Positions 36,961-47,655 of a stretch of DNA of 64,000 nucleotides are shown piece by piece (the stretch's first letter is position 1; every line of letters starts with the position of its first letter). The stretch is from NCBI RefSeq assembly GCF_954871325.1, contig NC_088779.1:1800846-1864845 (forward strand), read 5' to 3'. Both the position numbers and the translations under genes were made by a program. The notes under the pieces were generated by a model that did not search any database, had not been told where the DNA came from, and saw only the letters and a list, made by a program, of their open reading frames with translations. Source of the DNA: Gordionus sp. m RMFG-2023 (Eukaryota; Nematomorpha; Gordioida; Chordodea; Parachordodidae).

Positions 36961-39900
36961 ACCTTTCATATTACGTTAGATTAAAAAAAATGTGATCTAA
37001 TTCTTAAGAATATACTTAATTAGATTTTTAAAAAATCGTAAATAATTGGTTTTAAAATAAAAAAATACTCATTTAGAATTTTTTTAAAAAAATTAAATGA
37101 ACAACCAATATGGTTAAAAATATAGTAATTTGGAAAAAGAAAATAATTACAAACTAAATTGGGTAAAAAAAATGCAATAATTTGATTTTAAAAACAAAAT
37201 AATTTAGGTTTAAAATACAATAATTTGATATTAAAAACAAAATAATTAGGTTTAAAATCCTATAATTTGACTAAAAATCAACGTAATTTAGTTTTAAAAT
37301 GCAATAATTAGTTTTTAGAGAACAAATTATTTTTTAAATATGGAATCTAATGGAAATCTGAATCTCCCGATTTTTAAATCATTTAACTGAAGAAGCGATT
37401 TTTTTTGGTTAAATTTTAAAGAAAAATTAGATTTACCGAAAATGTTCCATCAACAGTGAAATTCGGACAATTATGCCCTTCAACTTTTGAACTATTCTTA
37501 CGAAACCCAATAGATTCAATATCCTTAATATTTGATTTAGTAATCTTCTCTTCTCTTCTCTTCTCTTCTCTTCTCTTCTCTTCTCTTCTCTTCTCTTCTC
37601 TTCTCTTCTCTTCTCTTCTCTTCTCTTCTCTTCTCTTCTCTTCTCTATAGAGAGAGATCAATGGTCCAACTGAAGGAAATTGCCAAAAATTTATTCGTCT
37701 ATTTGTAATCAATTATTTTTTTTTCAACTTATAATCTTCCTTTGAAGTGCGTTTTTTTTTAAAATTTTAAAATTTGGATTTTAACCGGAAATGAATGCAC
37801 CACCATGTTTTGGAATAACTTACCCTACGAAATTTCAGAACAATTTTTTCATCTAACTTTTTAAAGTAAATATAATTAATATTGATAATTTTTACATATA
37901 TTTTTTTTTATAATTATAACAAAATGGTCTACGATTTATAAGATAGGAATTTCCAATTTCCGGCAAAATACGATTTTTAACGAGCTCAAAAAAAACTGAT
38001 TTCCACAGTTGTAAAAATAAACACATTGACGTAAAGATATCTCTATAAAACTTACTCTAAATATTTCCAGATATTTCTTCTATAAAATAAATTGGTATCA
38101 TATGGATCCCCCAGCAGCCATATGGGAGGCACAGAAATTTTTTAAATAAGATTTAGAAGATTTAGATGAAGGGGGGTGGGAAATTGCAATGAGTTGCACT
38201 TCCATCTTTATTTTAAATAATTCAAAATTAATCATTTTTATAGTTCTTTTAAAAACATAATATTTAAAACACTGGTATAAATTAATAATATATTAAATGT
38301 CAGAGTTGTTAAAAGATACTTTTTTAAATGGATATAGATACAGTTACATCGTCTAAAATAATATCTAGATACAGATATTTTGATCAAAAATCTATCTAGA
38401 TACAGATACCACATTTTTATACCTAGATCCTTTAACAACTCTGTTAAATGTTATATAAATATTATTATAACTTTGTATAGTAAATTGGAATGATTTTTAA
38501 AAAATGTATTTAATTTTAATATTTTGGTAGTTTCGATTCATAGTATTCCTACTTGTAGGGGTTTAACAAAGGAAACTAAATTCAGCAATGAGTTTTTTTT
38601 TCTAGATTAATGTTTTAATTGTCTATATTTGATAGATGAAAAGGGGGGGGGGAGAGATTGCATTGAGTTGCACTTCCATCTTGTTCTTATATAAATCTGG
38701 AAAAAATTAATAATTTAATAGCTCTTTTTAAAAAAAAACAAACATAAAATCGTTATAAATTTTTAACACTGGTTATAAAAATTTATTAAAATAAATGAAA
38801 TGTTAAATTTAATTAACTTTGTTTCAAATATTATAAAATATTATTATAACGGAAATGATTATTAAAAAATATTCTTAATTTTATCATTTTGGTAAGTTTC
38901 AAATTCATAGTAATCCTAACCTATATGGGTTTTAACAAAGGAAACTAAATTCAGCAAATGAGTATTTTTTTTTCTAGATTAATATTTTAATTATTTATTT
39001 TTTTGAATAATAAAATATAATATGAAATTTAAGATTTAAGATTCATTTTACCCAAACCATATCCGTGTTGACTTCCGTAATTATACCCGGGGTGAGTTTG
39101 AGAGGAAGGGCTTTCGAATTTAGGACCATACAAAACCGGTGGTGGCGGTTCCTCGAATTTGCTACTAGGTCCTGCCCTAGATCTTATTCTTTGGAAGTTG
39201 GTATTGTAAGAAGGATTAAGCTTTTTGCGTAGTTGGCCTTCGGTTAATCGGTTTCCGTTAAAACTGTTTTTTGGGGGTTTTTTTTTGTTTTTTTTAGTTA
39301 GTTTTTTATGTAAATCCCCTGATGACAAATAATGGCCTACCTAGACCGCCGATTTATTCCTTCAAATAAATTATCGATTATAAATCAGCTGTGGACACGC
39401 CATTTTGATTTCCAGGGTAATTTACCCAATTCTTTCCTATACGAATGGTGTTTCCCAGCTGATTTGTATTCAACAACGCTTGGCAGCGTGAGTGAATAAA
39501 TCATCGGTCTAGGTGTGCATTACGTATTTCCGGTGAGTTGCTTTCTTCCCCCTTGGCAATTCGATTAAGAAGAACCTCATCGCCCTAATGTTATCGGTGG
39601 CGATGTGGTGACAAAAATTGTTTGTTTAAATCTTTAGTAAAATAATATAATACCTAATCAGCCAATAGCTTTTACTTTTACAAATCACATGTTTAACAAA
39701 GAATTCATTTTTTTTCTTCTTTACTCGTATAAAATGGCGGGGTCTATTAAATTTTGAAACGGTGTCCATTGAGTAAACGGCAGTCTATCTTTAAAAGAAA
39801 ATAATGTTCATATTTGTAAATTAAGAGATGTTATATAAATAAATGGAGAGTTCGAAACCGGAATTCGAACCATCGAATATCGGGTCGAATATAAAAACCG

Positions 39901-41029
39901 GAACCGAACTTTTTTTTAAAATTCCAGGTTAAAAAAGTCCAGTTTCAAGGCTTTACAAAATTTTGATATAATTCTTTATAATGATCAAATCATAAATTTT
40001 TAAAAAAAAATTGGACCAATGTCGTTGCTTCGAAATATTGGAGTGAATCCTGTCTGACAACAACCATTTCTTCAAAATGAGGGATGGGGGAAGAAATGGG
40101 ATCAACATAATTCTTTCATTCAATAAAACGAGAGAATATTTGTTTTTCTTAGAAAACCCCCCTAAATAATATGTCTTTAAGTGTCAATCATTCTCTCCTC
40201 ACCCTCTCAAAGAGAAAGACGGTAATTTTAATTAATATTTTATGATTTGATTGAAGGATAAAAAAAAGAAGATGTTCTAAAATAATCCAAGACTTTTATT
40301 TCGATTTCGCACCCTAAGCACTTTTTTAGGGTAAGTCCAAAGATTTTTTTATGACGTATTAATAAGATTATAATTGTCCCATCAAAAAAAAAACTTAAGT
40401 CAATTACATCCCAATGACATATAATAATACCAGCGCTGTTGAATGGTAATCAGCTGGACCCGCCATTTTGGTAATCCATATAGGTAATTATTCTCACGTT
40501 AAAAACTACTATTAAATTGATAACTTGCTTCCTTATTATCTCGATGATCAATCAATTCCTTGGGTATTCAAAATGGCGCTACCAGCTGTTTCATTAGATG
40601 TGCACTTTTAATGAAGACACCGTCAGTCTAGGTATTATTATAGGTCATTGATCTTAACACACTGATATTTTAGAATAGTAAATCATTCCCGGAAGTAAAT
40701 ATTATTTTTTTTTAGAAAAATTTTATTTTTAATTTTTATTTAACAATACCTCTCTCTATCCTGAGTTCGTCCGGCAAAACATAGTGATTAGCGGAAGCTG
40801 TCAGTAAATATTCGAAATATATACATTGATTGTTATAAAACAATTTGATTGACTGCATCATATCTGAACTTAATTCATTTCTCTTTAATACACCTTTATT
40901 TAGTTTTCTTTTTTCATCTCTCGTTAAAAATATTGATTTTTTTGATACAAGTTGATAATAACTTTGAAATACGTTTAAAATAATGTGCCGATTCTTATCA
41001 GGCGCATACCGCAAAGAAAAATAATTATT
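34518..41029 (-). CDS. Host gene, five 3' exons, product unknown (at least 332 aa)
   Basis: Five open segments on the minus strand join in phase: 41029-40750, 39336-39052, 36638-36420, 35060-34941 and 34612-34518. Their coding lengths (280, 285, 219, 120, 95) sum to 999 bases, ending in TGA. Every join has GT..AG borders and all four introns are phase 1, which would be unlikely by chance. The first segment (residues 1-93) looks folded and helical. The rest looks disordered: a basic stretch (KKLTKKNKKKPPKNS), a PPPP run, Tyr/Gly repeats, an Asn/Asp/His tract, an acidic patch and a C-terminal DYPLVTILGRRSNRK. I recognise no family. The 5' exons were not found; they may lie above 41030. The introns hold MITEs, tandem duplications and microsatellites. 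Confidence 0.72.
34690..34918 (-). repeat. (TTCC)n microsatellite in an intron
   Basis: About 210 bp of near-pure TTCC, with ATCC variants at the left end. It fills most of the 328-bp intron 34613-34940 of the host gene. Open frames over it on both strands are artefacts. Confidence 0.97.
34941..35060 (-). CDS. Fourth visible exon of the host gene
   Basis: After AAAATAG the exon reads AT TTT AAG GAC ATG GCG and encodes FKDMAEEDEGENFSSNER then PFYDKRNRMKNWKRMIKDEL. It ends AAT G before GTTGAA, a weak donor but in the right phase. The internal ATG has a good start context, so an alternative short transcript could begin here. Confidence 0.65.
35170..35358 (+). CDS. Small open frame antisense within an intron, product unknown
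   Basis: An ATG at 35170 opens 62 codons: MSESELSIMKACQLSALDDP, IKIPPKNGNLSSHKK and a basic tail. The composition is protein-like and GC-richer than the flanks, and the start lies only 110 bp from the exon on the other strand. I recognise no domain, find no in-phase donor, and would not exclude chance. Confidence 0.22.
   Translation: MSESELSIMKACQLSALDDPIKIPPKNGNLSSHKKRYLGKKGLTFILLNGTRHPSRRNSEFS
35852..36208 (+). repeat. About 178-bp tandem duplication, two copies
   Basis: Both copies contain GAGATATAGACA, TTTGTGGCATAGGCTAAA, TTCCATTTAAGAGTTAG and GGCGATAACGCTATATT. They lie in the intron between the third and fourth visible exons of the host gene. Confidence 0.92.
36351..36390 (+). repeat. 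(TGAA)n/(TAAA)n short array
   Basis: TGAATGAATAAATAAATGAA and similar. It lies just past the putative splice donor of the adjoining exon. Confidence 0.9.
36420..36638 (-). CDS. Third visible exon of the host gene
   Basis: The 3' splice site TTTATATTTAG precedes GT CTA AAG. The exon encodes LKPNRQVPSVYAPRIAGNPI, RYYQSPAAERNIPASPFSYF and an Asn/Asp/His-rich tract ending DNDTQRR. The donor is GTAAAT. The region is clearly GC-richer than its flanks. The frame stays open past the donor into a TGAA array, which looks non-coding. Confidence 0.68.
36907..36960 (-). repeat. (TTTC)n microsatellite
   Basis: About 13 pure TTTC units within an intron of the host gene. Confidence 0.97.
37330..37740. mobile_element. 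Degenerate IR-type element around a (TTCTC)n array
   Basis: The left part holds TTTTTAAATCATTTAACTGA and AGATTTACCGAAAATGTTCC, words typical of IR-2/IR-3 arms. The array sits inside, as it does next to the IR-2 copies at 11 kb. The right arm is not clear. Confidence 0.4.
37547..37646 (-). repeat. (TTCTC)n pentanucleotide array, 100 bp
   Basis: Pure TTCTC units ending in TATAGAGAGAGA. Confidence 0.98.
37748..38006. mobile_element. MITE family IR-3 (copy 3)
   Basis: Arms GTGCGTTTTTTTTTAAAA and TTTTTAACGAGCTCAAAAAA, with interior TTTTAACCGGAAATGAATGC and TTTCCGGCAAAATACG. It lies in an intron of the host gene. Confidence 0.6.
38160..39000 (+). repeat. Tandem duplication, one copy carrying a hAT-B insertion
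   Basis: Blocks starting near 38165 and 38645 share TTGCACTTCCATCTT, AACAAAGGAAACTAAATTC and TTTCTAGATTAAT words. The first copy is longer by the hAT-B element at 38301-38443. The second shows the uninterrupted site. Confidence 0.85.
38301..38443. mobile_element. hAT-B MITE, 143 bp, perfect target duplication
   Basis: Starts CAGAGTTGTTAAAAGATAC and ends CCTTTAACAACTCTG. TTAAATGT flanks it on both sides (38293-38300 and 38444-38451), a perfect 8-bp duplication. It is the inverse orientation of the copy at 19667-19795 and shares its TATCTAGATA-rich interior. Confidence 0.95.
39052..39336 (-). CDS. Second visible exon of the host gene
   Basis: Enters after GTCTAGGTAG with GC CAT TAT. It encodes HYLSSGDLHKKLTKKNKKKP, then a stretch with RLTEGQLRKKLNPSYNTNF, then SKFEEPPPPVLYGPKF, and ends TATGGTTTGG before the donor GTAAAA. 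The chain is basic, proline-rich and then Tyr/Gly-rich (HPGYNYGSQHGYGLG), so probably disordered. The frame continues past the donor to a stop at about 39029, which could be an intron-retained end. The 3' splice site coincides with the end of an IR-1 MITE. Confidence 0.68.
39337..39528. mobile_element. Palindromic MITE, family IR-1 (copy 3)
   Basis: The left arm CTACCTAGACCGCCGATTTA leads to CAGCTGTGGACACGCCATTT. The right arm is CCAGCTGATTTGTATTCAAC ending ATCATCGGTCTAGGTGTG. The terminal CTAC at 39337-39340 reads GTAG on the minus strand, the acceptor used by the adjoining exon. Confidence 0.8.
40410..40660. mobile_element. Palindromic MITE, family IR-1 (copy 4)
   Basis: The left arm runs through AATCAGCTGGACCCGCCATT. 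The right arm has AAAATGGCGCTACCAGCTG, CACCGTCAGTCTAGGTATTA and the end GGTCATTGATCTTAAC. It lies in the first visible intron side of the host gene, just downstream of the exon at 40750. Confidence 0.8.
40750..41029 (-). CDS. First visible exon of the host gene
   Basis: CACTAACC (branch-point-like) and ACTCCTAG precede AAT AAT TAT. The entry phase is 0. It encodes NNYFSLRYAPDKNRHIILNV, then FQSYYQLVSKKSIFLTRDEK, then a helical stretch SDMMQSIKLFYNNQCIYFEY and ANHYVLPDELRIER. The donor is GTATTG after GAGAG. The frame continues four codons past the donor to a stop. This is the best candidate for a folded domain, but I do not recognise it. Confidence 0.7.
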
Positions 41030-41199
41030 CTAGGAGTTATTAAAATTTATAAAAGGTTAGTGAACATAAGTTATTGACAATTTCTAATACACAAATTCAA
41101 ATAAAATATAAAATGTGTTTATGTTAGGTTAAGCTTTAGCATCTACCTATTTTTTTTTCCCGGCAAATTGTGTTATTTTTCTTAAACTTAGAAATCCAT

Positions 41200-41320
41200 T
41201 TTAAAGCGCGTTTTTTTTAAAAAAAAATTTAAAAATCAAATTTTACCGGAAATAGAGTTTAGATTTCCGGTAAAATCAGATTTTTTTTACATTTAAAGAA
41301 AATGTGCTCAAAAAATGATT
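41200..41320. mobile_element. MITE family IR-3 (copy 4, short)
   Basis: Arms AAAGCGCGTTTTTTTTAAAA and AAGAAAATGTGCTCAAAAAA, with TTTTACCGGAAATAG mirrored by TTTCCGGTAAAATCAG. Only about 120 bp, so internally deleted. Confidence 0.65.
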
Positions 41321-41339
41321 CAAATACCAAAATTCAGCG

Positions 41340-41531
41340 TAGTGTTGTTAAACGGACCGGTTTGAGCCGATTTTTAAAAAGGGCTGACTCAACATTATAT
41401 CCAGGAAAATATAGCCCTAAGCGTCGAGATTTCACCAATATATGCTCAATCCTATGTGCCATCTGTGAGCAAAATCTTTAGGCCCGCTTAATTATTTTTC
41501 TGGATTGAAATATTGAGTTAGCCGTTTTTTA
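41340..41531. mobile_element. hAT-A MITE with right end replaced by a GAAA array
   Basis: Left end TAGTGTTGTTAAACGGACCG and full interior up to TATTGAGTTAGCCGTTTTTT, followed by (GAAA)n instead of the right terminus. Confidence 0.75.
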
Positions 41532-41695
<164 letters not shown>

Positions 41696-41947
41696 CATAT
41701 CATATGTAGTTATACAAACTTACCCAAGTAATCGTAAAAAAAAATGGGGAAAACATATGATTAAGAAGTTGCTCATATAAATTTTATAATTCTAAAAAAC
41801 TCAATTCTTTATTTGGGGGGATTTCAGCTCATTTCTAAAATGATTTCATTTAGAGCTTGGTGTCAACCCCACTCAGCCTAGGTATATATATTCAGAAGAA
41901 AGGCTAACCCATTTCAAGCTCCATTTTTTTTCAGGAAGGATATTCCT

Positions 41948-42151
41948 CAGTAGCATTGTTAAACTGCTCGAATTGAACAGATTTTTAAAAATCTGGCTAA
42001 ACTCAATATTCCATCCAGGAAACAACTATTGAGCAAAGTTACCTGAAGATTTTGCTAGTAGAAGGAACAGGGGTCTAGACATAATATCAGCGAAATCTCA
42101 AAGCTTAAGTTATATTTTTTTTCCTGGGCTGGAATATTGAGTTAGCCGTTT
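41948..42151. mobile_element. hAT-A MITE, degenerate
   Basis: Left end CAGTAGCATTGTTAAACTGC and interior CTGAAGATTTTGCTAGTAGA, then TATTGAGTTAGCCGTTTTA. The last terminal bases are lost. Confidence 0.65.
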
Positions 42152-43412
42152 TACCTCCTTGTTTTTTTTTAAATTTGTTAAATAAGAAAATATTCTTCCA
42201 TTGGTCGAAGTAACTAATGGACAGGGTAATTAAAATATATATATAATAATTTTTATACATCTATTTAAAGAAAATAGTCTAAAAAATGTATTTTAAATTA
42301 AGCATCTATATCGCATTTTTTGGATAAAATTATCAACCAAAATTAACCTTATATACCATAGTTTACGTTCAGTTATTAATGCGGCATAGATCATTAGAAA
42401 ATTAACATCCTCACAATAAAAATTCTGAAAAAATATTTTCTCTACCAAGATTTGAATTAGATTCGGAAAAGATTCTGCTGTAATAATACTAACAGAATTT
42501 CTAAGTGCTGCCCCCCCCCTCCTGATTAATCAAAAATCCTTCCATTCATTTGAGTCATGGAAAAGTATCTAAGAGTAGGGAAAAAGATTTATCTTCTACA
42601 GTATTACTTCGACTGACCTTAGAATAATATTCGATGGGCTTGCTTTGCAAGCGAGTCGAGGCAAGACAAATATCAAGTTTCAGAGTTCAGCTTTTGACTC
42701 AACAATTGTACGAAATTCGTGCTAAGCTACATTTTGCCCGATTCTCCTTAAGTTCCAAGTGTAATGCTTTCAGTTGATTCTCGAAGTTTCGATTCAAACC
42801 TATGTCTTAACATTAGTTTTTTTTGGCGGTTAAGAAGAGTTTAAAAATGATTTTGCGAGAAATTTTTACAAATGATAGATTAAATATATAATGCCCAAAG
42901 AAAATTTAATCGATATTAATTCTTAGAATAATTGGTAGCGTATTTACTTCTGCCGTGAATGGGGATAAATTAACGCAAATTGGAATAGGTAACAGAAAAA
43001 CATATTTTTTAGCCGGCATTTGAATTTTTTAGCTGGGGGGGGGGGAGAGGAGGTTGGAATTTGCCCCCCTTGCTTCCTTCCTCCTCTATTCTTAACAAAT
43101 ACCTCGCTATTCAGAAATGCTATTAAAAAATGATTAGTCAGAGCTCTAAATTTTTTTTTAATTATTATCAGCTGTAAACAAAAAAAAATCCTAATTTTCC
43201 TGGAATGTTACTTTTACTTTTTTACGAAAATTTAGAAATTATAAAAAATATTATCAACCATACTTCGATATAATTTTATAATGAAGGATTCAGCAGATGA
43301 GCCTTAGCGCTTATCGCATTGAAATTTAATGAATATCCATTTTTCAAAAATCTTTGCGGGTACGGTTATGCCCTAATACAACTCGCGGTTAAGGAGTTAT
43401 CACCCTTGAATT
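42152..43412. other. AT-rich sequence with one exon-like patch
   Basis: On the minus strand from 42805, after ATGTTAAG, an open segment of about 33 codons reads IGLNRNFENQLKALHLELKE then NRAKCSLARIS, coiled-coil-like and GC-richer than its flanks. Its possible donors do not match the phase of the exon at 41029, so I do not add it to the host gene. C/G runs lie at 42511-42519 and 43035-43044. Confidence 0.25.
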
Positions 43413-43583
43413 ACGGTTATTAAACGGACCGGTTTGAGCCGATTTTTAAAAAGGGCTGACTCAACATTATGAGATTTCGCCAATAGATGTTCAATCCTAT
43501 GCGCACCATCTATGAGAAAAATCTTTAGTGCCTGCAAAATATTTTTCTGGATCAAATTTTGAGTTGGCCGTTTAACAACACTA
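43413..43583. mobile_element. hAT-A MITE
   Basis: The interior is almost the same as that of the copy at 41340 (CGGACCGGTTTGAGCCGATT). The right end GTTGGCCGTTTAACAACACTA minus its last bases is intact. The extreme left end is changed. Confidence 0.7.
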
Positions 43584-44959
43584 CCTTTTGAATGACTATG
43601 ATAAAAAAATCAAATAAAAAAAATTCTTAAAAAAAATATAGAAAAAAAAAATCTAATCTTTAAAAGATTTCCAGGAAATTTCTACTCTTACTCGGATTAC
43701 TTCTACAAAGGAAGAATACGGAATACAGGAATATTTTATCGACCATCGTCAATTTCATAGTTTTGTTTGTTTCACTCGGCAAAAAATAAAAAAAAAATTT
43801 TCAATTCGTTTTTACATTTCTTGAAATCAAAATTTATAATTCCAAGAATTCATATCAGTTTTTTTTAACGTTTTCTCTTGTTTTTTTTTGTATAATCACC
43901 GTAAAAAATTATTTTATATATTAAATATAAAAAAAAAATTTAATTTATTTTGTATTATTTTTTAATGAAAAGATAAATAAAAATTAAATAAAATTGAAAT
44001 TGATGTAATTTTTTGTTACCTTTTTCTTTTCCGATATCGATAAAATTTTATTATTTCCAATTCAGGCAAAATTTTATAAAAAATATTTAATATAATAAAT
44101 TCTTAGAAAACAAGAAGCAATTTTTTCTTATTTAAATATGACAATGAAATAGTGATTATTCTTCATTAAATAATTAAAAATTATTTGAATGAATAAAGAC
44201 TTTAATTTTAAATTTATTATTTTATATCATATTATTTTAATATATTTTATAAAATAAAAAGAAATTTAAAAGAAATTACATTTATAACAGAAGAAAGTTT
44301 TTATTATTTTTTGTTTTGAAAAATATTTTATAGGTAAATGGGTTATTTATGTATATTTTCTCATATATTTTACTATTCTTGTTTTGCAATCATATTCCTT
44401 ATTCTTCGTCTAGTAGCATAAAAAAAAACATAAATATTTGTCGAGTTATAATAAAAAAATTTTATTCCTTTGTTGTTGTTTATAAATAAATCAATCAGCT
44501 GATTAGCATTTTTTAGACTATTTTTTTTTCTTCTATGCTGCCTAACATATTGGAGAGTTTATTTATGGCTTTTTTTCTCTCTCTCTCCAGAATTTTGGGG
44601 CTTAGGGTTAAAGATGAATAATTTAGGCCTCGTTCAAGATCCAGTTGGCGTAGCCAGAGGAATGGGAACCCAAATCTCCTTCCAAAGTCAGAAAATTCAA
44701 TTTTTTTTCCCCAATATAACCATCCCTGTACCCAGCTTACCCCTAAATTTACCCTTATAATTTTTTTTTTCCTTTTCTTTTCATACATAGTACGCATACA
44801 TGTTTTTTAAATGAGAAATAAATCAAATAATTTTAAAAATATTATACAATCGAACGAAATGGTTTGTCGAAACAAACTCCAGTCGTCAGTCAATAAGGTG
44901 CTTATTATGCCTTAAGGTCCCCAACTCCCTTCTGAAACTCGTGAATTCCAATAATAGTC
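43584..44959. other. AT-rich sequence, no gene seen
   Basis: The minus-strand open frame at 44513-44797 covers a GC-richer patch but shows no recognisable domain. Confidence 0.4.
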
Positions 44960-45297
44960 TTAGTGATGAAAAATCGCCCTCATTTGAACCGGTTTTTAAA
45001 AACGGATAAACTCAATATTTTCAGCCAGAAAAAAATATCGCCCACGCCTCCAGATTTTGTTAATGGGTGTCCAAACCTTTGTGTCATGTGTCATCTATGA
45101 GCCAATGATTCGGGGCTTACGTTAATTAGGAATTAACGGGCTACACATGATCCTCAAATCGTTCCGCCAGCTTTAAAATTTCACGCTTCCCTTATTTTGC
45201 TTATAACTCATTAACCATGGATTCCACACTGATGTTTGATTTTGAAGATCAATTAGGATCGATTAGGACTCTAATATTTTTCTTGGTTAAAATATTG
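44960..45297. mobile_element. hAT-A MITE, expanded and degenerate
   Basis: The left part GAACCGGTTTTTAAAAACGG, GCCAGAAAAAAATATCGCCC and right part TTGGTTAAAATATTGAGTG are family words. The middle is longer than in other copies. The right part runs into the 2.6-kb duplication. Confidence 0.5.
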
Positions 45298-46025
45298 AGT
45301 GTTCAAACACTAACTCCATCAATTTCATTTTCCATTTTAAAAGTAATAAAATAATTATATATACATATATATCATAAATATCTCTATTTTTTCCTTCTAA
45401 TTGCTTGTAATCAAGTTGAAGTGCAATTAAGGCATACTAAATACTAGCATAATAAATGAAATATGAAATGAATATATTAATTTAAAAATATAACAGATTC
45501 ATTTAAAATCAGAGGGGGGGGGGAATGTGATAGATCTCGAGGGGACCCCAAATGAAGGATTTTTACCTTCGTCAGCAGATTTCACATTAGATCTTCCGGC
45601 CCACTTTTTTTTTAAGCATTCACTCTTCTCTAGAATGATGGGTAACCTCTTTAAATATTTTTTTTAAAATGTTTTTCTATATAAAATAATTTGTTTTTTA
45701 TAAATAATTTTTGTTTTTTATAAAATATATTTTTTTAAATATCATTTTACGTTGTTAATTACAATTATTCCTCCCCCCCCCCCCATAATTTGCCAGGCTA
45801 ATGGTTTTATTTTTCTCTAAATATTATAACCGACATATTTTATTTATATATATAACCATTAAGCAATTTATCCACATGGAAAGTAAGATTATAATTATTT
45901 GACACCGAACGTGGATATATAAATTTTTAATGCTTCCTTATTTTTATTTAGTTTCTACTCAATATGCAATAATCGCCACAACGTTAACATCATTAGGTTC
46001 TCACGCCCTAGCTTTTTCTAAAGAG

Positions 46026-46315
46026 TTTGGGCACCGGACCTCCGTCAGGAACTGAGAGATCCCAAAGAGAGTTGCTACCTGCCTCAAAGAGCAAATGTCT
46101 TAGCCTTTATCAATGAACGAGATCACGTGAATGATCAATTTTGCTTGGGAGATACGCTGAGACTACTCAGCTGGCAATCAACAAATAATTATAAACGCTG
46201 CCCATACCAAAACATGTCCATCAACCCATATGGTGTTTTTCGATATCGAATTATCATCGCAAGCTTATTATATAATGATCCCTTTATTTTTCATCATTTG
46301 AGGGGAACAAGCTGA
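46026..46315 (+). CDS. Exon-like frame kept in both duplicate copies
   Basis: CTTTTTCTAAAG, a plausible 3' splice site, opens a frame of about 96 codons ending in TGA. It reads APDLRQELRDPKESCYLPQR, ANVLAFINERDHVNDQFCLG and DTLRLLSWQSTNNYKRCPYQ, and ends HHLRGTS. The composition is protein-like (Cys, Trp, His present). The last 62 residues and their DNA are the same in the second copy, while neighbouring DNA differs at scattered sites. I do not recognise the product. It could be a terminal exon, or part of an old element carried inside the duplication. Confidence 0.4.
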
Positions 46316-46711
46316 ATATATATATATATATATATATATATGTGATGCAGATTATTTATAGTTTGTTTGTATACAATTATTGTGTATTATGTGGTTGAAT
46401 ATTTTAATATTAAAAAAATTGCTTATAATTTATTTCGGAAGAATTTAAGTTATAAGCTAGTTCATAGCCAAGATGTAATTATATAATTGTAAAAATAATA
46501 TGCAGAAAAAAAAATGTCTTTTCATGATAAATATCCCAACTATACCTAATAATTGTTTTTTTTTCAATCTCGGAATTTTATTAGGAATTGCTGACCTCTG
46601 CACATTTTTCCAATATCGCTAAAATATTATAATAAAAGTTGATGATTTAGAAACGACATTAAAAGTATATATATATAAATAAAACATATATAGAATGAAT
46701 AGCCCATATTC

Positions 46712-46862
46712 ATTAGCGTTGTTGAAAGGCTCGATTTGATACGATTTTTAAAAACGTCTAACTCAACATTATAGCCAGGAAATGGTGATTTCGCCAATTG
46801 ATGTTTCAATCCTAGGTGCCATCTTTTGGCAAAATCTTTAGGCTTGCATAATATTTTTCCCA
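46712..46862. mobile_element. hAT-A MITE, truncated (duplicate copy 1)
   Basis: Starts TAGCGTTGTTGAAAGGCTCG and ends near TAATATTTTTCCC without the right terminus. The same element lies at 52206-52353. Confidence 0.6.
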
Positions 46863-47239
46863 CAAATACTCATGAATGATAAATGAAAAATTTGGATTAT
46901 AATCTATGAAGCACATTTTATTTATATATCTTCCCTTTTTAAATATATATTTAAAATTATTCGTTATTTATTATTTTCAATGTTGTTTTTTTTTGGCCTT
47001 ATGAAATAAGATATGTCTAATAAATAGGGGTATCAATCGATAGCTAATCAAAAGATCTATTTTTAACATAATTTGTTTTTTAAACAATTTAGGCGATATT
47101 TTTCTAAAACGTTTAAAATTGAAAAAAAATTTTAGAATTGAAAAGAAATAAAATTTTAAAAACAAAAAAAATATCATAACAATAAACAAAAAGAAATAGA
47201 AAATGTTTTTAGTTTTAAAATATAATTTATATCGAAATA

Positions 47240-47406
47240 TTAGTGTGGTTTAAAGGCTAGATTTTTTTTTAAAATATGGCAAATTGAAATATTTTAGCCA
47301 AAAAAATGTTACGCGTGTCTCTAGATTTGGTTGTCTAAACTTTTCTTTTCTGCATATGAACAAATTTTAGTTTTTTTTAAAAAAAAAGTTTAACAAACAC
47401 TATTGG
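47240..47406. mobile_element. hAT-A MITE, degenerate (duplicate copy 1)
   Basis: TTAGTGTGGTTTAAAGGCTA at the left and GTTTAACAAACACTA at the right, with a short interior. Counterpart at 52731-52901. Confidence 0.5.
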
Positions 47407-47417
47407 GTAGTAAATAT

Positions 47418-47655
47418 TAGTGTTGTTAAATGGCTCGTTTTGAGTCTATTTTTAAAAAAACGGTTAACTCAATATTTTATCCAGAAAAATATTACGAAAG
47501 TTCTGAAGACTCTGTTTATAGAAGGAACAAGGGTCTAGACATATATCATCGAAATCTCGAGTCCTAGGCAATATTCTGACTCAATATTCTAGCTAGCCCT
47601 AGAATAATGAGTTAGCCTGTTAAAATCGGTTTAAAACCAGCTGTTTAACAACACC
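47418..47655. mobile_element. hAT-A MITE (duplicate copy 1)
   Basis: Left end TAGTGTTGTTAAATGGCTCG, interior TTCTGAAGACTCTGTTTATA, right end GCTGTTTAACAACACCA. Counterpart at 52919-53130. Confidence 0.75.

Noticed and set aside
42640-42805. Coiled-coil-like minus-strand segment as a further exon of the host gene
   Set aside because: A good acceptor and composition, but no donor in the phase required by the exon at 41029; recorded only in the block description.
44513-44797. 94-codon minus-strand open frame
   Set aside because: GC-richer, but no domain; a phase-0 donor near its start (AAGG/GTAAAT) could in theory precede the exon at 41029, but the evidence is too thin.
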